Assembly (NCBI RefSeq): GCF_014193675.1 | Contig: NZ_BLXZ01000004.1 | Coordinates: forward strand, 248,001 to 312,000 | Direction: 5' to 3' | Length of the DNA stretch: 64,000 nt | Source: Geomonas limicola | GTDB lineage: Bacteria; Desulfobacterota; Desulfuromonadia; Geobacterales; Geobacteraceae | In this document: positions 17,861 to 25,418 of the stretch, one piece after another | Layout: each line of letters starts with the position of its first letter | How positions within the stretch are numbered: the stretch's first letter is position 1 | The notes under the pieces: model-generated | The model's database searches: none | The model's input: only the letters and a program-made list of their open reading frames with translations | What the model was told of the DNA's origin: nothing | Program-made: the position numbers and the translations under genes

Positions 17861-17941
17861 GCTGCAATTCAGTCGCACATTATGCCCAATGATGCGAACT
17901 CCCCGGCTCTGGCCGGGTTTAGGAACTAACGAGGTCTTTTG

Positions 17942-20353
17942 ATGTCGAAACTTTTCGTGGTAGGTATCGGTCCCGGCGGCCTGAACCATATGACCTTCGA
18001 GGCGCACCAGGCGATCGAGCAGGCCGACGTGGTGGTCGGTTACCAGACCTACCTGGAATTCATCGAGCCGCTTTTGGCTGGCAAAGAGGTGGTCTCCTCG
18101 GGGATGATGCGCGAGGTCGAGCGCTGTCAGCAGGCACTTGCCATCGCAGCCGAGGGGAAAAAGGTCGCCCTGGTTTCCAGCGGCGATGCGGGCATCTACG
18201 GGATGGCGGGTCTTGCGCTGGAACTCGCCGAGCCGAAGCTCGACGCGCCCCCCACCGCCTACCGGGACGTGGAAATCGTCGTGGTACCGGGAGTCTCTGC
18301 GGTGCAGGCTGCGGCCTCGGTCTTGGGCGCGCCGCTCATGCACGACTTTGCGGTGATCTCCCTCTCGGACCTGATGACCCCGCTCGACCTGATCCGCAAG
18401 CGCCTGCGCGCGGCCGCCGAAGCCGACTTCGTGGTGGCGCTCTACAACCCGCGCAGCAAGGGGCGGGTGACCCAGATCGAGGAGGCTGCAGCCATCCTCA
18501 TCGAGGCACGCGGGCCGCAGGTACCCGTCGGCATCGTACGCAACGCCTGCCGCTCCGGTGAGTCCCGCATCGTCACCACGCTCGGCGAGATGCTGAACCA
18601 TCCTATCGACATGTTCTCCATCGTTATCATCGGCAACGCCGCCACCCGCATCAGCGCCGACGGTCGCATCGTCACGCCACGCGGCTATGAGCCCGAAGGG
18701 AGCCGGAACAGGCGCAGAACGCCCGCCGCTGCTGAAGAAGGGGGACAGGGACCTGCGGAGCCAGCCCCCACCCATTCGCCCCTCGCGAACTCTCCCTCTC
18801 CTCTTGCGGGAGAGGGTAGGGGTGAGGGGGAGGGGGAGGGGGCCGTGATGTTCTGCGGCACGGGCTCCGACGTCGGCAAGTCGGTCTTGAGTGCGGGGTT
18901 CTGCCGCATCCTCAAGCGCCGCGGTATCTCGGTCGCCCCCTTCAAGTCGCAGAACATGGCGCTCAATTCCGCGGTCACCCCGGAGGGGGGCGAGATCGGT
19001 CGGGCCCAGGCGGTGCAGGCCGAGGCCTGCGGCATCGCTCCGCACACCGATATGAACCCGATCCTTTTGAAGCCGAACTCGGACACCGGCAGCCAGGTCG
19101 TCGTGCAGGGGAAACCGGTCGGCAACATGGTGGTGAAGGAGTACAACGCCTACAAACCGCAGGCCTTCGAAAAGGTGCGCGAGAGCTTCGAACGGCTCAA
19201 ATCCCGCTTCTCGTTCATCGTCATGGAAGGCGCGGGAAGCATCGCCGAGATCAACCTGCGGGCCCACGACATCGCCAACCTGAAAGTCGCCGCCATGGCC
19301 AAGGCACCCGCCATTCTGATTGCCGACATCGATCGCGGCGGCGTGTTCGCCCAGATCGTGGGGACCCTGGAACTGCTCACCCCGGAAGAGAAGGCTCTCG
19401 TCAAAGGGGTCATCATCAACAAGTTCCGCGGCGACGCGAGCCTGCTGGCGCCGGGGATCCGCCAGGTCGAGGAGCGGACCGGCGTTCCGGTGCTCGGCGT
19501 GCTCCCCTGGGTCAAGGGACTCGGTATCGCCGAGGAGGACAGCGTCGCCCTGCAGCGGCGAGAAAACCCCTCCTCCAGCGCGGCAGCCGAGGGAAAACTG
19601 AAGGTCGGCGTTATCAAGCTGCCGCGCATTTCGAACTACACCGATTTTGCGGCACTGGAAGCGGAACCGGACCTGGCGCTCTTCTACCTGGAGGATCCTT
19701 CCGAGGTGTTCTCCATGGACCTGCTGGTGCTTCCGGGAACCAAGTCGACGCTGGTCGACCTGGAGTTCCTGCACTGTAAGGGGTTTGCCGAGGCGATCCG
19801 CGCCTTCCGCGGTCCGATCGCCGGCATCTGCGGCGGGTTCCAGATGCTCGGGAACCTGGTGCGCGATCCGGACCACGTCGAGGGGACCTTGACGCGCGTT
19901 GCTGGGCTGGAGCTCCTGGATGTCGAAACGGTGATGCTGGGCGTCAAGGAGACGCACCTGGTCGAGGCCGAGCTGCTGCCTGCCGCCCGGGAACTGGTCC
20001 CCGGTTGTGCGCCGGCTCTCAGCGGCTACGAGATCCACATGGGAGAGACCTCGCTGGGCGCTGGGGCGCGGCCTTTCGCGCGGCTGGATGCACGCTCGGG
20101 TGCCGCGGCGGAGGTGACCGATGGGGCCGTGTCGGCTGACGGCCGGGTCTTCGGGACCTACCTGCACGGCATTTTCGACAATCACGACTTCCGGACCGCG
20201 TACCTGAACCGGCTGCGGCGCAAGAAGGGGCTTCCCGAGCGGGCAACGGTTGCAGCGCAGCAGGATCCCTTCGATCGTTTGGCCGACCACATGGAGCGGC
20301 ATCTGGACCTGGAGCGGATTCTGGCTATCTGCGGGGTGGACTGTTCCCGGTAG
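17942..20353 (+). CDS. cobJ-cobQ: CobJ/CbiH-CobQ/CbiP fusion: precorrin-3B C17-methyltransferase + cobyric acid synthase
   Basis: This is a single 803-codon ORF. Residues 1-240 are the C17-methyltransferase (FVVGIGPGGLNHMTFEA, SSGDAGIYGMAG). Residues about 303-803 are cobyric acid synthase: the P-loop-like GTGSDVGKSVLSAGFCR starts near 306, the GATase nucleophile is in GICGGFQMLG, and the His is in GTYLHGIFDNH. The two are joined by a linker (about 245-302) of low complexity whose last part, SPSPLAGEGRGEGEGEG (284-300), is a translated copy of the dispersed repeat. GGAGGGGG immediately before in-frame GTG 18845 and ATG 18848 could allow separate initiation of the CobQ part. I chose ATG 17942 over the TTG one codon upstream. 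One fused protein versus two products is unresolved. Confidence 0.9.
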   Translation: MSKLFVVGIGPGGLNHMTFEAHQAIEQADVVVGYQTYLEFIEPLLAGKEVVSSGMMREVERCQQALAIAAEGKKVALVSSGDAGIYGMAGLALELAEPKLDAPPTAYRDVEIVVVPGVSAVQAAASVLGAPLMHDFAVISLSDLMTPLDLIRKRLRAAAEADFVVALYNPRSKGRVTQIEEAAAILIEARGPQVPVGIVRNACRSGESRIVTTLGEMLNHPIDMFSIVIIGNAATRISADGRIVTPRGYEPEGSRNRRRTPAAAEEGGQGPAEPAPTHSPLANSPSPLAGEGRGEGEGEGAVMFCGTGSDVGKSVLSAGFCRILKRRGISVAPFKSQNMALNSAVTPEGGEIGRAQAVQAEACGIAPHTDMNPILLKPNSDTGSQVVVQGKPVGNMVVKEYNAYKPQAFEKVRESFERLKSRFSFIVMEGAGSIAEINLRAHDIANLKVAAMAKAPAILIADIDRGGVFAQIVGTLELLTPEEKALVKGVIINKFRGDASLLAPGIRQVEERTGVPVLGVLPWVKGLGIAEEDSVALQRRENPSSSAAAEGKLKVGVIKLPRISNYTDFAALEAEPDLALFYLEDPSEVFSMDLLVLPGTKSTLVDLEFLHCKGFAEAIRAFRGPIAGICGGFQMLGNLVRDPDHVEGTLTRVAGLELLDVETVMLGVKETHLVEAELLPAARELVPGCAPALSGYEIHMGETSLGAGARPFARLDARSGAAAEVTDGAVSADGRVFGTYLHGIFDNHDFRTAYLNRLRRKKGLPERATVAAQQDPFDRLADHMERHLDLERILAICGVDCSR
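18786..18844 (+). repeat. Dispersed palindromic repeat inside the cobJ-cobQ ORF
   Basis: CCCTCTCCTCTTGCGGGAGA followed by GGGTAGGGGTGAGGGGGAGG is the same unit as in intergenic positions 7142, 17690 and 21602. Here it is translated in frame as the inter-domain linker. Confidence 0.8.
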
Positions 20354-20376
20354 GAGTAGTGATTGTTTTCGACCTG

Positions 20377-20507
20377 GTAGGGGCGAATCCTATTCGCCCA
20401 ACCTCTCCGGCAAGGAGAGGCGGCCGAAGGCCGAAACAGAGTACCAGGTGGGGCGACGCAGGTTACGCGCCTGCCGGCGCGCCGGGCGAACAGTGATTCG
20501 CCCCTAC
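20377..20507. repeat. 131-bp element with perfect 13-bp terminal inverted repeats
   Basis: GTAGGGGCGAATC (20377-20389) is the exact reverse complement of GATTCGCCCCTAC (20495-20507). Each end also folds into a smaller hairpin (GGGCGAAT/ATTCGCCC). It occupies most of the cobJ-cobQ to cbiB gap and is too short to encode a transposase. It looks like a MITE or REP-type palindromic element. Confidence 0.7.
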
Positions 20508-20565
20508 GAAAGCCCTTCACAGGTATTCACCTGAAGTTTCCTGGCGAGGTGCCGTTACGCTTTCT

Positions 20566-21522
20566 TTGCCAACCGACATAACCGTAGTGCTGGGAGCGGT
20601 GCTGCTCGACCTGGTGCTCGGAGACCCGCGGGCGCTGCCGCATCCCATCGTCGCGATCGGGCGGTTCATCTCCTTTCTGGAACCGCGCCTGCGCCGCAAC
20701 GTCGCCAGCGAGCGTGCAGCCGGGTGCCTCTTGTTGCTCGTCACGGTCGGTGTTACCTACTCAGTTACTTCGTTGATGCTGGTGCTTGCCTACCTGACTA
20801 CGCCGGGCGCAGCACTTGTGGTCGGCATGTACCTGGGGTGGGTTTCTCTGGCAGCGCGCTCGCTGCACCAGGAATCTGCCAAGGTGGCCTACGCCCTGGA
20901 ACGTGGCGATCTGCCGGCGGCGCGAGTCGCGCTTTCCTATATCGTCGGGAGAGAGACCGCGGATCTCGAGGAGCCTGAGATCGTCCGGGGAGCGGTGGAA
21001 ACCGTTGCCGAGAATACCGGTGACGGGGTGGTCGCGCCGCTTTTTTACCTGGTGCTTGGTGGTCCCGCGCTTGCCCTCGCCTACAAGGCGGTGAACACGC
21101 TCGACTCGATGGTCGGTTACAAGAACGAGCGCTACCTCGAGTTCGGCTGGGCCTCGGCCCGCTTCGACGATCTTGCCAACTACCTTCCGGCCCGGCTGAC
21201 CGGGCTGCTCATGGTGCTCGCCGCTCCGCTTTGTGGGTTGAGCGGCAAAAATGCCTGGCGCATCATGCGTCGCGACGGCCGCAACCACTCGTCGCCGAAC
21301 AGCGGTTTCCCCGAGGCCGCCGCGGCCGGTGCGCTCGGCGTGCAACTGGGCGGAGCGAACCGCTACTTTGGCAAGATCGTCGAGAAACCGACCATCGGTG
21401 ATGCGAGCAAATCGCTCTCCCTGGAGGCCTACCACGGCGTGGTACGGCTGATGTACACCTCGGAGCTGTTGCTGGTGGTTGCCTGGTCGGGGGTGCGCTA
21501 CGCCGCTAAGCTTGCCGGATAA
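20566..21522 (+). CDS. cbiB: Adenosylcobinamide-phosphate synthase (membrane protein)
   Basis: This 318-residue integral membrane protein joins aminopropanol phosphate to adenosylcobyric acid. Signature motifs are LDLVLGDPRALPHPIVAIGR at the N-terminus, ENTGDGVVAPLFY, YKAVNTLDSMVGYKN and GRNHSSPNSGFPEAA. There are about four hydrophobic segments. The start is uncertain: TTG 20566 fits the family N-terminus, while GTG 20587 lies within it. No strong ribosome-binding site is seen. Confidence 0.93.
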   Translation: MPTDITVVLGAVLLDLVLGDPRALPHPIVAIGRFISFLEPRLRRNVASERAAGCLLLLVTVGVTYSVTSLMLVLAYLTTPGAALVVGMYLGWVSLAARSLHQESAKVAYALERGDLPAARVALSYIVGRETADLEEPEIVRGAVETVAENTGDGVVAPLFYLVLGGPALALAYKAVNTLDSMVGYKNERYLEFGWASARFDDLANYLPARLTGLLMVLAAPLCGLSGKNAWRIMRRDGRNHSSPNSGFPEAAAAGALGVQLGGANRYFGKIVEKPTIGDASKSLSLEAYHGVVRLMYTSELLLVVAWSGVRYAAKLAG

Positions 21523-21601
21523 GAGAGGGATCAGAATCTCGACCAAGAATGGTAGTGGCGAAGGTAATCATTTGCCCCTACTCCAGGATGCCTTGCGCTA
21601 A

Positions 21602-21710
21602 GTCCCCTCTCCCCTTGCGGGAGAGGGACAGGGTGAGGGGGGATATGCCACTTCGCCGCAGCTGGCAGCTTCACCCACCCCTTAACCCCCTCCCGTCAAG
21701 GTAGGGGGGA
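21602..21710. repeat. Dispersed palindromic repeat, full-length copy B
   Basis: This is collinear with the 7142-7250 copy over 109 bases with only scattered mismatches. It lies between cbiB and cobD and fills about half of that 236-base gap. Confidence 0.8.
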
Positions 21711-21758
21711 CAAGAGCCTCTCCGGAATTTTAGGAGAGGACTTTACTTTGGAGCCACA

Positions 21759-22835
21759 ATGTCCAGCAGTCACGAACATGGCGGTAACGTTTTTGCGGTC
21801 GCGCGTACGCTCGGCGTAGCACCGGAAAACGTCATCGACTTCTCCGCCAGCATCAATCCGCTGGGGATGGCGCCGGGGGTAGGGCGGGCGCTTGCCGAGA
21901 ACCTGGATCGCCTGCTGCACTACCCGGACAAGAACTGCTTCGAGTTGAAGGAGGCGCTCGCCGCCTACCACGGGGTGACCTCGGATCAGCTCTGCGTGGC
22001 CAACGGTTCCACTGAGCTCATCCACCTGGTACCGCGCGCCTTCGGCGGGCGACGCGCCCTTATCGTAGCCCCGGCCTTTGCCGAATATGCCAGTGCGCTG
22101 GAGCGCTGCGGCTGGGAGATCGATTACTTCTTCCTGAAGCCGGAGAACGGTTTCCAGCTGCCCTTGCCTAGCCTGCTGGAAAAGCTGGGTGAAGGGTTCG
22201 ACCTGTTGTTTCTCTGCAACCCCGCCAATCCCTCCGGGACATTACTGCACCGCAAAGAATTAGCCCGGGTTCTGGCCTTGTGCGAGGCGAGTCGAACCTT
22301 CCTGGTGTTGGACGAAGCCTTCATCGATTTCTGCGAGGAGGATTCCGCGAAGGATCTGGTGGTGGCGGCCGAGGGGGCACTGGTGCTCCGCTCCATGACC
22401 AAGTTCTTTGCCATTCCCGGGCTGCGTCTGGGCTACGCTATGGGGGCGGCCGTCACTATTGCCCGCATCGCTCCCCTGCAGGACCCCTGGAGCGTGAATA
22501 CTGCCGCCCAGGTGGCGGGGATCGCTTCGCTGCGGGACCTCGACTATGTGCGAAGCACCCGGGAGTACGTGGTCCGGGAACGTGAGCGCCTGGCTGCCCG
22601 GTTGGGCGTACTCGCGCCCCTCACCGTGTTCCCCTCTGCTGCGAACTACCTGCTGCTTCGGTTGGACAACGGGATGACTGCGGCTGAACTTCGGGTGAAG
22701 CTCCTCGAGGCGGGTGTGCTGATCCGGGATTGCGGCAATTTCGTCGGGCTCGATGCCGGCTTTTTCCGGGTGGCGGTGCGCCGGGGCGAGGAAAATGACC
22801 GGTTGGTTGAGCTGTTGAAACAACTGATAGGCTGA
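21759..22835 (+). CDS. cobD: Threonine-phosphate decarboxylase (CobD), HisC-like fold
   Basis: This 358-residue PLP enzyme starts HEHGGNVFAVARTLG and contains FSASINPLG, CNPANPSGTLL and the PLP lysine K215 in SMTKFFAIPGLRLGYAMG. These are the usual features distinguishing CobD from histidinol-phosphate aminotransferase. It makes (R)-1-amino-2-propanol phosphate for CbiB, encoded just upstream. It is the last gene of the block and is followed by a strong bidirectional terminator at 22899-22926. Confidence 0.9.
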   Translation: MSSSHEHGGNVFAVARTLGVAPENVIDFSASINPLGMAPGVGRALAENLDRLLHYPDKNCFELKEALAAYHGVTSDQLCVANGSTELIHLVPRAFGGRRALIVAPAFAEYASALERCGWEIDYFFLKPENGFQLPLPSLLEKLGEGFDLLFLCNPANPSGTLLHRKELARVLALCEASRTFLVLDEAFIDFCEEDSAKDLVVAAEGALVLRSMTKFFAIPGLRLGYAMGAAVTIARIAPLQDPWSVNTAAQVAGIASLRDLDYVRSTREYVVRERERLAARLGVLAPLTVFPSAANYLLLRLDNGMTAAELRVKLLEAGVLIRDCGNFVGLDAGFFRVAVRRGEENDRLVELLKQLIG

Positions 22836-22898
22836 GCGCCGTAGTGCAACGTCACCGGGAGGCTGGCAAGACTGGTCCCCTGCGGGAGTAGAAATAAG

Positions 22899-22926
22899 AA
22901 AGGGCGAACCGTTTGGTTCGCCCTTT
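22899..22926. terminator. Bidirectional terminator between cobD and PilZ gene
   Basis: AAAGGGCGAACC pairs perfectly with GGTTCGCCCTTT around a GTTT loop, with A-rich and T-rich flanks on either side. It serves the convergent genes cobD and the PilZ gene. Confidence 0.8.
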
Positions 22927-22949
22927 CTCGTTGCTGATATGCGGCCGAT

Positions 22950-23681
22950 CTACTGGTCCGGCAGCGAAAAAAACTCCTTGCGGCGCTGGCGGATCCTCCT
23001 GATCTCTTCGTTGCAGACAAAGCGTACGATGGCGTCGCGGTCGCGCTCGTTTATGTGCATGAAGCGAAGTCCGGCGCCCACGCAGCTCCCTTCCTGGCGC
23101 GCTACCACGTCGCTGTGTACTACCTGGGTCACGACCGGAATCACCTTGGGTTCGGGAAGCGGCAGGTGGAAGGTGGCGTAGATGATGTCGTCCACCGTCA
23201 TCGCCATCTCGGTTTCGGTGCGCAGCCCGCCACCGCTTATGTTGACGATGCGCGGCAGGTTACCTTCGCTGGCAATCCTGAGCCCGCCCGTGCCGCTCTC
23301 TTCGGCGGTGCCGGCGGTGACGTTGAACAGGGTGACGGGGATGTCGGTGTTGAGACGGAAATATTCGCGCAGGTCTTCGGACATGACCTGGCTGGTGAAA
23401 CGGACCTGAAGGGCGTCGCCCGGAAGGTGGTCGAGGATGATGCCACGGCAGCGATACCCGTTGCCGCTTGCGCCGACGCGCACCACAAGGGGAGCCTCGT
23501 AGTGCAGCAGGGTTCCCTCGGGGAGGATGTCGCGGGACAGGCGCAGGTCGATGCGATCGTCGTCGACCGCAGTCACCACCGCGCCGTCTTTGAAGACCCC
23601 GTCTCCCTCGACCGCGAGCTCCACCCTGGCGCGCTGTCCGGGGTGGAAGTATTCCCTATAGTTACTGGGTTCTTTCTGCAT
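22950..23681 (-). CDS. PilZ-domain protein (YcgR-like N-terminal domain)
   Basis: The 243-residue protein starts at MQKEPSNYREYF. The N-terminal half (about 1-105) resembles the YcgR-type PilZN barrel. The C-terminal PilZ domain begins around REYFRLNTDIPV and includes NISGGGLR and the final GAGLRFMHI strand. PilZ domains bind cyclic di-GMP through an RxxxR plus (D/N)xSxxG pattern. Here NISGGG and REYFR fit approximately. It probably links cyclic di-GMP to motility or surface behaviour. A longer in-frame start at 23765 exists but has no better support. Confidence 0.8.
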   Translation of the reverse strand: MQKEPSNYREYFHPGQRARVELAVEGDGVFKDGAVVTAVDDDRIDLRLSRDILPEGTLLHYEAPLVVRVGASGNGYRCRGIILDHLPGDALQVRFTSQVMSEDLREYFRLNTDIPVTLFNVTAGTAEESGTGGLRIASEGNLPRIVNISGGGLRTETEMAMTVDDIIYATFHLPLPEPKVIPVVTQVVHSDVVARQEGSCVGAGLRFMHINERDRDAIVRFVCNEEIRRIRQRRKEFFSLPDQ

Positions 23682-23928
23682 GTCACGTCCACCATCAAGA
23701 AGTTCGACAAAATAGCAATCTATCGCAAGTGCAGGACCATGCAAGCCAGGCGCCAACAGGACCAAAAAAGTCAGGAGATGCTAACCACGCGTCATGACCG
23801 CAATTGGCATGGGCCGTGTCGTGGAAAATTCCGACTTTCCTACGTTAAACCCCTGATCTGCTAAGCCATTTAACCGTTAACGGCGGCACCTTAACACATC
23901 TCAACGAGCGATGCCAACACAATTGTGC

Positions 23929-23956
23929 TTGACTTTGAGGGGCCGGTGACTATCCT
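23929..23956 (+). promoter_or_regulatory. Promoter of the zur-znuCB operon
   Basis: TTGACT (23929-23934) lies 16 bases before TATCCT (23951-23956). The -10 box overlaps the left edge of the palindromic operator at 23954-23980. The rest of the 306-base gap 23682-23987 holds nothing else that I recognise. Confidence 0.6.
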
Positions 23957-23980
23957 AAAACGAAATCATTTCTATTTAGG
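23954..23980. promoter_or_regulatory. Candidate Zur/Fur-type operator
   Basis: CCTAAAACGAAA and TTTCTATTTAGG form a 12-3-12 inverted repeat with two mismatches. It overlaps the -10 box and the start region and ends in the ribosome-binding site of the regulator gene. This position fits autorepression. Confidence 0.65.
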
Positions 23981-23987
23981 AGAGGTC

Positions 23988-24425
23988 ATGGAGCAGGGGC
24001 ATGCCCGGGCACTGAAAGAGGCCGGCATGAAGGCTACGCCGAAGCGGCTGGCGATCCTTGAGGCGCTGTACGCCGAGAGCGGCTACGCCAGTCCGGAAGA
24101 GCTCTGGAAGCGGCTGCGCGACCGGTTCGACCGGCTCGGCCTGCCGACGGTCTACCGCAATCTCGAGGAGCTTGCGGCGAGCGGGGTGATCACCAAGGTG
24201 ATCCATCCCAACCGTCAGCTCTACTACTTCTTCTGTCCCAACCGTGAGCACCACCACCACTTCGTCTGTCTTTCCTGCCGCAAGGTCGAGGATCTTCCCG
24301 CCTGCGGTCTGTCGGCGCTGGAGCAGGAAGTAAGCCGCAGCATCGGCGGCAAGGTGCTCTCCCACATTTTACAGCTCAACGGTCTGTGCGGCGTCTGTGC
24401 CGCTGCCGCGGGAGGTACCCCATGA
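23988..24425 (+). CDS. zur: Fur-family metalloregulator (Zur-type by context)
   Basis: This 145-residue Fur-family repressor has a winged-helix N-terminus (ATPKRLAILEAL, GLPTVYRNLEEL). Metal sites are visible as HHHH (88-91), CLSC (94-97) and CGVC (134-137). The two CxxC pairs form the structural zinc site. It heads an operon with ABC genes of the ZnuCB type, so zinc (or less likely manganese) is the probable effector. The ATG at 23988 follows AGGAGAGGTC. The symbol is inferred from neighbours because sequence alone does not separate Zur from other Fur types. Confidence 0.85.
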   Translation: MEQGHARALKEAGMKATPKRLAILEALYAESGYASPEELWKRLRDRFDRLGLPTVYRNLEELAASGVITKVIHPNRQLYYFFCPNREHHHHFVCLSCRKVEDLPACGLSALEQEVSRSIGGKVLSHILQLNGLCGVCAAAAGGTP

Positions 24426-24499
24426 TTTCCTGTTTTCCGGGTCGGTCCGCCCGCTGCTCCGGCCTTTATCCGGCCCGGTTTGCCGAGGTGTCTCGATGA
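24422..24499 (+). CDS. 25-residue ORF coupled between zur and znuC
   Basis: The ATG (24422) overlaps the zur stop as ATGA, and its own TGA (24497-24499) overlaps the znuC ATG as ATGA. A strong GGGAGGT sits 5 bases upstream. The peptide starts MISCFPGRSARC and has two Cys and four Arg. It has no known homologue to me. It could be a translation-coupling device, a metal-sensing leader or a small protein. Both junctions and the ribosome-binding site are seen in the sequence; function is unknown. Confidence 0.55.
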   Translation: MISCFPGRSARCSGLYPARFAEVSR

Positions 24500-25248
24500 G
24501 CGGTGCGGCATTGGCGATTCGCAACCTGCGCGCCGGGTACCACGGCAGCGAAGCGCTGCGCGACGTGACCTTCAGCGTGAACCGCGGTGACTACCTGGGG
24601 ATCTGCGGCCCGAACGGGTCCGGCAAGAGTACCCTGGTCAAGGTGATCCTGGGCCTGGTGGCGCCTCAGGCGGGAGAGATCTCGCTGTTGGGGACCCCGA
24701 GGGAGTCGTTCAAAGAGTGGCGGCGCATCGGCTATCTCCCCCAGGGGCTTCAATTTTTCAACCCCCATTTCCCGGCCACGGTCGACGAGGTGATCCGCCT
24801 GGGGCGGCTGTCGGGGAAGAGCTTCCCGCGGCGTTTCGCTCGGGAGGACACCGAGGCGGTGGAACGGACCATGGACTGGATGGGGATCGGGGATATCCGC
24901 GGGCGCATGATCGGCGAACTCTCCGGGGGGCTCAGGCAGCGGGTGCTTTTGGCTCGAGCCCTGGTAAACGAGCCGGAACTCCTCGTTCTGGACGAGCCTA
25001 CTACCGCCCTCGACCCGGAAACGAGGGAGAGTTTCTACAAGCTGATCTACGAGATGAACCGCGAGCGGGGGACCACGGTGCTCCTGGTGACCCACGACAC
25101 TGCGACCATCGGCAAGTACGCGACGCACCTGCTCTACCTGGACAAGACCGTGATTTTTTGCGGCGACTTCGACGACTTCTGCAACTCACGGGAGATGACC
25201 GGTCTCTTCGGCGAACACGGTCAGCACCTGGTCTGCCATAGGCACTAA
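24496..25248 (+). CDS. znuC: Metal ABC transporter ATP-binding protein (ZnuC-type)
   Basis: This 250-residue ATPase has Walker A GPNGSGKST (38-46), signature LSGGLRQR (142-149), Walker B LLVLDEP (162-168) and the H-loop in LLVTHD. It resembles the zinc/manganese uptake ATPases (ZnuC/MntB type). It powers import through the permease encoded 170 bases downstream. The start overlaps the tiny upstream ORF. No substrate-binding protein gene is in the window. Confidence 0.9.
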   Translation: MSGAALAIRNLRAGYHGSEALRDVTFSVNRGDYLGICGPNGSGKSTLVKVILGLVAPQAGEISLLGTPRESFKEWRRIGYLPQGLQFFNPHFPATVDEVIRLGRLSGKSFPRRFAREDTEAVERTMDWMGIGDIRGRMIGELSGGLRQRVLLARALVNEPELLVLDEPTTALDPETRESFYKLIYEMNRERGTTVLLVTHDTATIGKYATHLLYLDKTVIFCGDFDDFCNSREMTGLFGEHGQHLVCHRH

Positions 25249-25251
25249 CGA

Positions 25252-25405
25252 CAGGGATCAGGGGCTGGGGACTAGGGACTGATAGGCAGGGATCAGGAAC
25301 TTGGGGCTAGGGACTAGGACGAGGGAAGGCTTTAAAGGCAAGGGCCATTCCCCGGCCCGAGTCTCCTGCAGTTAGCCCCCAGTCCCTAACCCCTAGTCCC
25401 TGCAG
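25252..25405. repeat. Purine-rich repeat block with inverted ends between znuC and znuB
   Basis: GGGGCTGGGGACTAGGGACTG near 25260-25280 and TTGGGGCTAGGGACTAGG near 25301-25318 are mirrored by CCCCAGTCCCTAACCCCTAG and TCCCTGCAG at 25377-25405. The two arms can form a long stem. The element splits znuC from znuB and belongs to the same family as 2577-2637. Confidence 0.6.
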
Positions 25406-25418
25406 TTAAGAGGACTTG

